From Petunia secreta (lineage: Eukaryota > Streptophyta > Magnoliopsida > Solanales > Solanaceae), in assembly GCA_029990175.1 (NCBI GenBank), contig JARKIP010000065.1, positions 30,110,501 through 30,174,500 on the forward strand: a stretch of 64,000 nucleotides of DNA, read 5' to 3'. This document shows, one piece after another, positions 1 through 10,409 of this stretch. Each line of letters starts with the position of its first letter. Positions within the stretch are counted from its first letter, which is position 1. The notes under the pieces were generated by a model. The model worked only from the letters and a program-made list of their open reading frames with translations, was not told the DNA's origin and did not search any database. Made by a program: the position numbers and the translations under genes.

Positions 1-1710
1 TGTTGGAGTTCGAGGAATCACGCTTTCTTCCAAATACAAATCCAACTCCGATCTTGTCTCCACATAAGCCATACTCGAAGCGACAAATCTATCAAAGCTA
101 GACAATCGATCACCCTCAACAAGGTCAGTATATACAGTAGAACTAGATGGTTCAAATGACTCATGTGAAGTAGTTTCTCTACTCTTATATTCTTGAAAGA
201 GATCATAACAATGAGTACGAACTTCTTGAATTTTAACTACAGCTTCCTCACCATGAATTTCTTGAAGAAAGAACTCCACCAACTTCATCTTGTACCTCGG
301 ATCAAAGATAGAAGCTACACCCATGAAGATATGCACACCATCCCAGTATTTCTTAAATTTTGACAACATTGTCGATGCCATTTCACTAATCAAAGGATTC
401 AAACTTTTTGCCCAAGCTTCCAATTCTAGCTTAATCTCACAGACTTTTGAAAAATATAGACTTGAAGTTGGATATTGAGACCCTGAAAATTGTTGAGTAA
501 CATGGTAAAAAAACCTCAACTTATCACAGACTACTTCTGCTTTACTCCATTGCTCAGGCGTTGGATAACAACGATAATTGTTGTCAGTTCGAACCAACTT
601 CTTAAACACATCTTTGTATTCTAGGGCAGTTCTCAACATGAGATATGTGGAGTTCCAACGAGTAGGACAGTCGTACTCCAACTTTTTGTTACAAGAAATA
701 TGTAGCAAACGAGCGGCTTCCTCAAACCTTTCAATTCTGCCTTGTGATGCTATCCAGTATAAGACACTGTCGCGCACATTTTTAATGCTCTCTCCTATCT
801 CCTTAAGCCCTTCCTGCACAATTATATTCAAAATATGTGCAGCACAACGCACATGAAACATTCTGCCCAACAACAATAAATCATTTTTAGAAAGTTTCTC
901 CTCTAACAAGGTCTTCATCATAGCATTATTAGTGCTGGAGTTATCTACTGTTATTGTTGATATCCTTCTTTTAAGGTTCCACTCAAACAAGCAATTAAGC
1001 AATGCAGCACATAAAGTAGGTGAATCATGAGGGGCAGGCACATAAATGAATCTTAAAATATGGCTCTGAAGCCTCCACGAATCATCAATAAAATGTGCCG
1101 TAATAGCCATGAAGCCTTTTTTATTGTTATCCGATGTCCACATATCCGTTGTTATTACAATTCTACTTGAAATTGTTTCCATTAACTTAGAAGTCTTTGC
1201 TTTTAAATTATCAAAAATCTTCAATATATCGTTCTTGATAGTGTTCCTGGACACCATTTTGAACATTGGTTGAAGACTAGCAACAAACTTCCTAAATCCA
1301 ACGTGATCAACAATAGACAATGGGTACTCGTATAAAATGATGGCATGTGCAAGTTCTCTGCGTGAAACCTCTTGGTCAAAATAGCTTTGTCGGTTACCAT
1401 CCTCACCCCCCGAACCACCCTTTTCCAAGTTAGGTGGCTTTTTCTTACATCTATCAAGATGTTCGAACATAGATGATGTCCCACATATTCTATTTGATTT
1501 AATACGAGCATTGCAATACTTACAAATACCATAACGGATTCCATCAATCCTCACCGCTTTGAAATGTCTCCATGCTTTAGAATGTAATTTCCTTTTCTCG
1601 GATGCGGTAACTTCATTAATTTGAGAATGCATTTGATTTTCAACCCCAACCGATTGAGGAAGATTACTAGACGATGAACACATTAGAAATTCTTCATCTT
1701 GAGTCTCCAT
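1..1710 (-). CDS. hAT transposase (BED zinc finger, Ac/RICESLEEPER-like), C-terminus off window
   Basis: Starting from ATG at 1708-1710 (METQDEEFLM) I found no stop in this frame down to base 1, about 570 codons. The family catalyses cut-and-paste transposition in the nucleus. An N-terminal BED-type finger is visible (CKYC near residue 60, then HLDRC), followed by the hAT catalytic fold: the segment around ITTDMWTS with the first acidic residue, the TVDNSSTNN segment, and the conserved CAAHILNIIVQEG block. RWNSTYLML and the Q-F-S-G segment (FSGSQYPTSS) precede the C-terminal region. Ac-type transposases are about 650-800 residues, so the missing part should include the dimerisation domain. 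Upstream bases 1711-2100 hold no clear second coding exon and may contain a 5' UTR with an intron. The open frame suggests a young, possibly active copy. Confidence 0.88.
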   Translation of the reverse strand, partial: METQDEEFLMCSSSSNLPQSVGVENQMHSQINEVTASEKRKLHSKAWRHFKAVRIDGIRYGICKYCNARIKSNRICGTSSMFEHLDRCKKKPPNLEKGGSGGEDGNRQSYFDQEVSRRELAHAIILYEYPLSIVDHVGFRKFVASLQPMFKMVSRNTIKNDILKIFDNLKAKTSKLMETISSRIVITTDMWTSDNNKKGFMAITAHFIDDSWRLQSHILRFIYVPAPHDSPTLCAALLNCLFEWNLKRRISTITVDNSSTNNAMMKTLLEEKLSKNDLLLLGRMFHVRCAAHILNIIVQEGLKEIGESIKNVRDSVLYWIASQGRIERFEEAARLLHISCNKKLEYDCPTRWNSTYLMLRTALEYKDVFKKLVRTDNNYRCYPTPEQWSKAEVVCDKLRFFYHVTQQFSGSQYPTSSLYFSKVCEIKLELEAWAKSLNPLISEMASTMLSKFKKYWDGVHIFMGVASIFDPRYKMKLVEFFLQEIHGEEAVVKIQEVRTHCYDLFQEYKSRETTSHESFEPSSSTVYTDLVEGDRLSSFDRFVASSMAYVETRSELDLYLEESVIPRTPT

Positions 1711-2259
1711 AGTCTACAAACACATAAATAGAAAGCGACCAGATTTAATAAATTGCAGTGAAATATTAGATGAATTATGCAATAAAAAATATCCAAATCA
1801 AAAAAGCCTAAAATCTATCGTAATACTGGACTGAGGAGAAAAAATAATTATGGTCCGTATATGAAAAAGTAATAACAATAAAAATAAGCTGTTAAAGGAT
1901 CATTGTTTATCTGAAGAAGGAAACCATGGAAATGGAAATTAATACCTGTGTGAGAAAAAGTGGAGTGGACTGTGGAAGAAAAAGAATAGTATTAGTGGTC
2001 GTTGCCTATGTTCTGAAATTGGAGAGTTGTTACTTAGTACTAGGGTTTGAAAAAAATGACTGATATTTCTTTATTTAGGGTTATATTTGTCATTTTAAGA
2101 ACAGAACCCGCCCCGCCCCGCGACCCGCGATTTTAATTTAAAAACAATTGAAACCCGTGCCGCCCCGCCCCATACCCGCGCATACCCATAACTGCATTGA
2201 CCCGCAGAGTCAGAAACCCGCCCCGCCCCGCACCCACCCCGCACCGCCTGCCATCCCTA
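1..2259 (-). mobile_element. hAT DNA transposon, 5' end and transposase (left part outside window)
   Basis: The element reads right to left. Its terminus is at 2259, where the minus strand begins TAGGGATGGCAGGCGG, a plant hAT-like terminal inverted repeat. About 160 bp of subterminal sequence (2100-2250) is packed with CCCGCCCCGC-type repeats, the usual transposase-binding layout of plant hATs. The transposase frame follows from 1710 downward. The other terminus lies left of the window, so the 8-bp target duplication cannot be checked; the candidate right copy is 2260-2267 (GGTTGAGG). Confidence 0.85.
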
Positions 2260-3628
2260 GGTTGAGGGAGATACAGTGGGGCCAAATTTGACGTTAGGAG
2301 GTAGAGAAATATAGACTCTGATTTTTGAGTGAATGGGGAAACGTATGAGAGTGTTTGGCTTAATCATTTTCCACATACAAGGAATGTATTTGGTCATATG
2401 TCTAGTCTAGGTTCAAAAGGGATTTTGACAATTCAAATTTGAATGAATATTTCAAAATTATGGAAAAATATAAAAATAAAAATAGAAAAATGGGTGGTAT
2501 ATTACAAATAAAATTTGGACGGGATGTTTTTAATTGGATTGATAATTAACTTAAAAGGTACTAAAAAATATAAATATATAAATCGTATGTAAAGAAAGTA
2601 CACACATAAAAATAATTGGGGTCAAATAAAATTAATTAAGTATATATAACAACAAATAATTACTAAGTGTTATAAATGCATTAAATTGCACAAATAGTCA
2701 TACTATTTAACAAATAGCCTAAATAATGCAAAATTATGTAACATAGTCACAATTAGGTACATAATGTATAAATAGGGGATAACACACGTAAATACATGCC
2801 TTCTAATGCAAATTCGCACAAATAGTTAAATTGCACCTTTAAGTTAAATTATAGCCAATTATGAAAAAAGAGAGACAAAATTGAGTGTCAACACTGACTC
2901 AGCAGCATTTCCCTCGTGACCTTGTTTTCTCTTTCTTCTTTCTTTATATTAAGTCATTGTAATGAGTGAGGTTATGAAATCAATTACCAATTTAGTTATT
3001 TTCTTAGCTTAGTTAATTTCCCTTTCCTTTGCATAATTGCTATTAACAGATCCTCACTAGGATCTGTATCAGTGAGAAATGGGTTTTTTTATAGCATTGA
3101 AGGTGTTGATGGTGATTGTCGTAGTGGTGGTTCAATGGTGTTCAGTGGTGGAATTATGGTGGTAGTTGATGGTGACTATAGCGATATGTATTGGACTAAT
3201 TCGTGCAAAATAGGTATGTGCATGTGTGTTGTATTTTTTTTTTTGTGTGTGAAAATTAGAAGTGAAATTGTATTTTTGAGAGTGTTCGATCCATACATTT
3301 GAAAGTTGTGTGTAAAAGTTTGAAGATAAAATTGTGGAAGACGAGTGGTGGGTGGTGCTTCACTAGTGGTTTGTAGGCCGTAGGCAAAAGTAATTCTGAG
3401 TGAAGCTGTAGGTGAAGAAGAAAAGGAAAAAAGAAACACCAAAGAGAGAAGATAAAAACAAATAAAAAGGTAAATAACAAAATTATTTATAAAAATTACG
3501 TGGCAAAATGGGAATTGGTACGTGTTTTACATATAATCTATTAAAAGTGGTGGTGAGCTTATAAGGAGGTATTTATACAACTTCATACAACGAGAAAGGG
3601 GTCATAGGAACCCCACAAAGTTTGAATG
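2260..3628. other. Unclassified AT-rich spacer
   Basis: This stretch lies between the hAT terminus and the 5' end of the Helitron nest. It has short poorly supported frames only, a GGTGGT-rich patch near 3105-3170 and AT-rich sequence. I see no TE hallmark, RNA gene or credible gene. Confidence 0.5.
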
Positions 3629-3633
3629 TCATA

Positions 3634-4732
3634 TCATACTATACTAAAAGAGCCAATACCAAAAGCAAAATGTAAAAGATCATTTTGCCCCTGCAGCAAT
3701 AAAAATAAAAATAGTAAATAGAAGTTAATAGAAAATTACATTACACATTATACAAAAAAATAAGAAACATACAGGTACAGTTCATCACCACTAAATATAG
3801 TAAATAGAAGTAAATACAAAATGACACAAAAAAACATAAACATACACATACAGGTCATCTGCCTAACTCCTGAGTCGCATTAGTAACAGACACTTCAGCT
3901 GCCTAACTCCTCAGTTCACTACCCAGCCGACTGAACCTTACAACTTCAATCGATGCTCTCCTCTTCAGCATAATAACCAAGCAAACCGTTGAACTTCCAG
4001 CGATCCTCTAATTCTACATTCATCTTCCAATCCTTGCACGTAACCACGCAGCCTCGGTGCCTTTTCCGATTACACCAAAAGCATTAACTATGGAGTTACT
4101 CCTCATTGCTACAATCTCATCAAGATACTTCCCCAAGTTATCAGATCTGTTTGGCTTCCCTTCTTGGTTTTGGCCTCTGTACATCTCCTGTTGTCGGTCC
4201 ATATCCGACAATTAATGTATGCCTTCTTCCAAATCCTATTAGACATTATATAAGTTAGATTAGTTTGGTTTTATTTTGAAACATTAGCAACAGTTGCAGC
4301 AGCTAGGTAACATAGTTAAATTCCCCAAAAGAACTGTCAATTTAGTTACAATTTGGACAAACTGTTCTGACATTCAATTTGCTTTTTCAATTTTTCTTGC
4401 AGCCGTCTTTGCTTTCTTCTTCGGAAATTGGGTACAAATTCTATACCTTTGCTTTTAGTTCAGTACAAATTTTACTTATACATGCATAAACTGTCATGTT
4501 TCCGTCGAATTTTCCAGCCAAAGTTGCATCATACGTTACTCAGCAAAAGTTGCATCATAGGTTAATCAAATCACTTATTTTCCAATAGTCTCTTAAGTGT
4601 CGTTGATTAGATGACCATCCAGATTTATTAGACTTTAATATTCGCTCAAAACCTGCTTTATGTGCAAGTCCTTCCACTATAATTTATGTATATATAGTGC
4701 TTAAATCTGGTTCATAGACAACATATATCTCA
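3634..4732. other. Helitron A 5' non-coding region
   Basis: This is about 1.1 kb between the Helitron terminus and the RPA start. The repeated phrase CTGCCTAACTCCT occurs near 3860 and 3899. A minus-strand open stretch at 4020-4211 (about 60 residues, containing GKYLDEIVAMRSN) has codon-like composition and might be a captured host exon, but I do not recognise it. Confidence 0.4.
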
Positions 4733-7650
4733 ATGGCGAGCGAGTTAGACGAGGGCAAAGAATGCATACCTATTAGTGCGTTGACACCATTGCAAACTGA
4801 ATGTCTTATTAAAGTCTTAGTGCTTCAACGAGGCCCAATAAGAGACTATAAAACCTCAAATGGCGATGGTGTTATAAGATTGGTGATATTCGTCGATGAA
4901 GAGGTAAAATTCCTTCAAATTTTGCTACTGCTTACAAAATAGCAACCACCCTGCGAATCTCTATAATTTTGTTACTTATTTGTCATGTGACAGGGGACGA
5001 AAATACAGGGTACTCTCTTCAATGAACAGATCCAAACATGGGAAGCCTACTTCAAAGCACTTCAGGCATATTACATCGAAGATAGGAAGATATTGACCCC
5101 AAAAGCCAAGTACTTATCTGTGAATGCTGATGTTGAAATTTTGTTCCGCCAGCACACAAAGGTCACAGAATGTGACAGTGATTTCCTAATTGATAACTTC
5201 GCCAGTGGCTTCATTTCTTTTGTTGATGCTGCAAGGATGCCAATGAGGACTTTGTTTGGTATATAAGCAACAACCATTTATACGTAGTTTTACCTACATT
5301 TACCAGTGCTTTTCTTCTACACTAATTTGATAAATTTTACAGATGTCATAGGTATTTTATTAGAAGTAAAAATACTGATTGGAGAAGGCCGCATCACAAG
5401 GCGTGAAGTATTAATCACTGACGACAGGTTGTATATTCCATCTTGCCTTCTTGATTTATGTTGTTACAGAATTCATCCATTTTACTTCAACATCCTCTCT
5501 TTGCTCAAGTCTGATTAATAGCTTCAGTTTTAGCAATATACATATTCTCCACATATTATTTTAACTGTAGATATGACCGCAAAACATTGACACTGTGGCG
5601 AGACTTGGCTGAAATTGAGGGTGCCAAGTTAGCAAGATTTCAACATGACAACCCTGTTGTTGCCTTTTGTGATATTAGAGGCTCCATTTACCAAGGTCTA
5701 ACACTCACAGCGTACTGTATAATTCCATCACCTTCTAGGCAACGTGAATGTTACACTTATAAATGTTTTCCCTGATGTGTAGGTGAATTTGGACTTTCAA
5801 CAACTCCAGTAAGCAGTGTGCTCTTGGATCCAACATTTGAAATAGCAGCAGATCTGCACAAGTGGTACGTTGATTAAAATAAAAGCTTACATTTTAAATT
5901 CATATAACTGTACTGTATGACCTGTGTTTGTCCTAAAAAAAATTTCCTTCTCAGGCATACTGCCATGAAAGCTTGCAGCGTAGACATAAGGTTCATGCCA
6001 AGCAGAGTAATGCAACAAATAAAGAAAGTTGTACTCAGCGATATAATTAAAGGGACATCTCCCAATATGAATATATTTACCACCCAACAAAAAACAATTG
6101 TCTGGTGATACTGTACTTTTTCCCCTACTCCAGTTTCTTGCATCCTCCATCTTATTTAGTTTATTCCTATCAATTTGTTTTGGGTTGAACAGATAAATAA
6201 CTTTCTTTCACCTAATGTCAATTTGTGTCCCGGCTGAGGTTTCATACAATTCTTTTGACAATAGCTGTGGAATAGTGATAAGTACTATCTGTGTTCGAAG
6301 TCGTTTTCATTTGAAAAATCAAACACTCACTATCCATTGAGCCTCTCTATTAAACCACCGTTATTTTTTTCATTTCGAGTATCCGAATATATACTTTGTA
6401 ACAATTAAAAATGCTTAGTTGTTTTAGTTCATACATAAGTATCTGTAATCATTAGTACTAATAATTTCAAAGATAGCATGTTTAAAACAAAATTTGAACA
6501 GAGAACATCAAAATAAGTTCTTCACAACTTAACATAAACTGGTCCGCATAAGTTAGTTACGACATGACAATGAGTTTACAGTTAGGTGATTGCCATGTTC
6601 CAAATCTGATTAGCAAAACAAAATGGAATGTCAATTATTTTGAGATTCTTCTTGGAACTATGCGGTTATACGTCTGCGATTGTACTTATCCGCTGTAATA
6701 ACTTCCTGAGCCTTTCTAGCTGGTAAGTTAGTTATCAGACTGTATCGTTGCACTCATGTGCTGCATCTTTGGAAATATTAGAGCTGCTTATCCTATTGTT
6801 TATGAGGATACCTTGAGGATGCATTTTAAGTTGTCAAAAATTCATGTTTGGCAGTTACTTTTTCTATTGTAGCCGATTTTGATGTGTATAAAACTCCTGA
6901 ATTCTTTATCCATAGGATCAGTACTATAGGTTCGATGCGAAAGTAATAGATATTATCAACATAGATGATCTCAGGTATACTGCCTGTAAAAAGTGCTACA
7001 AGAAAGTAATTGTGAATAAGAGCAGTACAAATTGCGACTACTGTAAAAAAACAAGATATTCATTATAAGAACAGGTCAGCTATATTTTTTTAAAAAGTGA
7101 GAAGTTTTCCAATATAGCCAACTAGGTACTCGATTATTGATTTCACATTTCCTGCAACAGATATAGGTTGAAGATTGTTGTTTCTGCTAAGGAAGTTCAA
7201 AACACTGTTCTTACACTGTTTGGGGGAGCACAATTCTTTTTCGGCTACGGCGTCAAGGAGTATATTCAGTCAACATCTGAAAAGGTTAAAAGTCTCATAA
7301 GTTTAATAAATATTCCCCTAATACCTTGCTAGTTTAAAGTTACTAATAATATACACTAATTAAACTTGCTGATTAACTGTACAGAAAGAAAAATCATAGT
7401 ACTACCAGAAGATGGAGCAGAGCAATGGGAAATTATTCAGTTTTCTCATAAAGAATCCTTTAAATGTTCCTGTAGAAGATAAGAACAAGGATCTGATAGT
7501 TGAGGAGATGCACGAAGTTGAAAATCTTGGTCCTGAAAATCTGGAAGCAGAGCCTTCATCAACAAAGCAATTCCCAAGAGGGCTATTATAAGTGAAGACA
7601 CCAAGGAAGTTGACCATTCAGCACTAGATAAGAAGCTTAAAGTGGAAATA
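4733..7650 (+). CDS. Helitron-encoded RPA70-like single-strand DNA-binding protein, multi-exon
   Basis: The protein resembles the large subunit of replication protein A, which binds single-stranded DNA; Helitron copies are thought to help rolling-circle transposition. Exons joined by GT-AG introns in a consistent frame: 4733-4903 (start ATG, MASELDEGKE), 4994-5258, 5343-5427, 5571-5695, 5783-5864, and from 5955. The first two code an OB fold (VIRLVIFVDEE, then LFNEQIQTWE and YFKALQAYYIEDRK). Later exons give a second OB-like segment (VIGILLEV, WRDLAEIEGA). Exon 6 reads open to a stop at 6108. A C-terminal zinc ribbon typical of RPA1 lies farther on, at 6915-7066 (YTACKKCYKKV then CDYCKK), with another OB strand set at 7161-7285 (YRLKIVVS, TLFGGAQFFF). 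An acidic tail follows to about 7650. Joining of the last part is uncertain, so decay or alternative splicing is possible. Confidence 0.78.
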
Positions 7651-7825
7651 AAATAGCTTATCGCTTTCAATTAAAACGTTTTGGCCATGTTCTACAATAA
7701 CTTCGACTGGGACAAGTTGAACCTATATTAGTTAGTAGTAGTCTGAACTAGAAAGTATCATTCACTTTTCCTAAGAGCAACTTAGTTGGCAAAGCTGATA
7801 TATTGTCATGTGCATTTCGATAATA

Positions 7826-8053
7826 CTCCCTCCGTCCCTATTTGTTTGTCATAGTTTGACTTGGCACAAATTTTAATAAAGTAAGGAAAACTTTTGAAAC
7901 TTGTGGTCTAAAATAAGTCATGAATATTTGTATGGCTATAAATGAGTCAAAAAGTAAGTTTAGAGTTGAATTATTACCAAATTTAGAAGTATGACAATCA
8001 TTTTAGGACAGACTAATAAGGAAAATATGACAAACAAAGTGGGACAGAGGGAG
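7826..8053. mobile_element. Stowaway-type MITE (Tc1/Mariner), 228 bp
   Basis: Terminal inverted repeats are CTCCCTCCGTCCCTATTTG at the left and the complement of ACAAAGTGGGACAGAGGGAG at the right. A TA target duplication sits on both sides (7824-7825, 8054-8055). There is no coding capacity. It inserted into Helitron A downstream of the RPA gene. Confidence 0.92.
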
Positions 8054-8433
8054 TATTAAATTCAGTTTTCTAAATTGTCTTTGTTGTATATTCTGTTACA
8101 GTTCACCCACTGTTAGTTCTGGAAAATACTTGGCTTCCTTCAAACCAAACCACCAATGCATCCTACCGTATAGGTAATAAATCATTTTATGTCGCTAACA
8201 CATAATCCAAAACAACTATGCACCAATATATTGTAGCCAGATGTACTAATTTGTCACATATATATTACAACACTACTTCCTAACATTCAAATATCTGATA
8301 CAGGCCGTAACACAAGATAAAGAAATGACAAAACAAGGTGCGTAATCCTTAAATACATAGAAGTTTCAACGTCTTCAAAAGATTGTTCTACTTTACTTCT
8401 ACAATTTAACATCATTTCTGTCTGAATAAGATG

Positions 8434-8746
8434 AACACTACTGAATATTGTTCGACAAGGACCCAAGTACTAAAGCTTCGAAAAAATTAAGGAAGTACCA
8501 ATTTTTGAGGAAATCACTGCACTTTAGAAATGGCAGATCACCTCAGAATGCAACATTGAGGAAAGAATTTACGCATCAAATCCTTCCAATATTCCCAGTT
8601 ACTAATTCTAGTTTAACATCAGTGTTTTAAACAATAAACCATAGTTTTTACTTTTTACGTACCTGCTGCATATAGACAGAAATTTATTTTCTCCAGCTGC
8701 CTTCAGCAGTACAAACCTAATTCCTGTCACTGTATCGGTCATCGTT
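8434..8746 (+). repeat. Direct repeat inside Helitron A, copy 1
   Basis: About 310 bp starting CTGAATATTGTTCGACAAGG, repeated at 9514-9822 with many substitutions and small indels. It is non-coding. The copies lie between the RPA and helicase genes, about 1.08 kb apart. Confidence 0.88.
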
Positions 8747-9513
8747 TTATGACCCCTTTCCCTGATTCGTTGAAAGAGTAAGAACCATGAAAAGGGAACA
8801 ACTGTCCAAATAGGCCAAGAGGTTTTTTTTTTTTTTTTTTCAAAAAACTATGTTGTAAGAGACATATTGAAACTTATCAAAGATTCACCTAAGAAGTTGC
8901 AGAAACTGCTTGCCTGTACACTTCTCCTTAGGCCCACCACACATTGAAATAGGCTCCTGAAATTCTGAACAAACACTTGCACAAACTATGCATGTCTTTT
9001 GCGATTTGGTCATATCTAGATAGTCTGGCATCTAATAGTGTGATTTGTGAAACCACTAACAATAAAATGTGACATTTAGCAATAGCAAAAATTATTTTTC
9101 TGTAAAAGTACCATGGAAATGGCATAGAATGGAATTTTAAGGCTTTGGAGCAGAAGCTATACAAGCCATAAGTGTCAGAACAAGTAAGCCTTCAACAGAA
9201 CCTCATAATCCCCTCTTTCCTTGCATCTAAACCAACTTGAATTTCTGTTTAGAAGTAACGTTAACCTGTGTGAAATTGGAAGGAGCTTTAATTTCTCACA
9301 TTCTGTATGATCTTTATGCGGAGCTTCGAAGTTTAAAAAATATGAAATTTTGTGCTTCATTTGTATATGTTTTTTTTTTTTTTTTTTTTTTGCTGTTAAC
9401 GTCAGTGGTTTTGCTGTTTAATAGAGATAGTTGCACTTTAGCTAACACATTCTGGAATGATTATAGGCTAAGAAGATAGGTAAGTTGACTGAAATTTTTA
9501 ACAAGGACCTCCT
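8747..9513. other. Helitron A spacer between the direct repeats
   Basis: It contains poly-T tracts (8822-8840 and 9370-9391) and AT-rich sequence. No credible gene or terminal repeat is visible. Confidence 0.4.
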
Positions 9514-9822
9514 ATTGAATATTATTCGACAACGACTCAAGTACTAAAGCTTGGAAAAAAATAAGGAAGTACCAATTTTTTTGGATGTCACTACACTTTA
9601 GAAATGGCAGATCACCTCAGAATGCAACATTTAGGAAAGAATTAAGGCATCAAATCCTTCCCCTATTCCCAGTTACTATTTCTGGTTTGACATCGGCGTT
9701 GTAAACAACAAACCATAGTAATTTGCTTTTTTAGTACCTGCTGCATATAGACAGAAATTTATTTTCTTCAGCTGCCTTCACCAGTACAAACCTAATTCCT
9801 GTCACTGTGTCGGCCATCGTTT
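9514..9822 (+). repeat. Direct repeat inside Helitron A, copy 2
   Basis: Second copy of the 8434-8746 sequence. Shared blocks include the segment around AAATGGCAGATCACCTCAGA and the end GACAGAAATTTATTTTCT. The divergence between the copies suggests an old duplication. Confidence 0.88.
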
Positions 9823-10409
9823 TGGCAGTAGACAAAACTTAACATCTCTAGAATGACCTCAGTATTCCACTAGGACAAGCACAGCCAAGCAACAAATCCA
9901 GAAACATACTCCACAGAGCTTCAATTTTCCTTGCCGAGCCAACAGTTCACTTAAGGAGTATGAGCTAATATAATTGTACTATTCTATTTTTTGTTGTTTC
10001 ATTTTCAGCAAACTGTCACCTAAAAATGACAACAGTCCGAGACTTTCTGGATATTTATAATCTGCCTTATGATGTAGAAAATACACAAACAGGACGAGCA
10101 TTGAGAAGGTTAAATAGATACTTAGCATGCAGCCAGTCTGTAACCAATACACAAATTCAACCAACCCTGCAACTAAGAAACTTCGAATAAACTGGCTTAC
10201 TCGGGCTTTATCGGAAGAGATTCAACTGCCAGGTAAAATTACACGGACCATTTCAAATAACTTTTTTGGCACATTAACTCTTCAAAATTATTTAGTCGCT
10301 TTAACTGCAATTTTTTACATGTACTGTTAATCTACATTTACATTAATCTTTAGGTAGCAGCAAATACACCCTTGCACAATCGCCCCCCACATAAACTGAA
10401 AGCGGTCTC

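Noticed and set aside
3072..3480. Short frames near 3.1-3.5 kb
   Set aside because: Low-complexity GGT/GTG or homopolymer-driven sequence, on opposing strands, with no family match.
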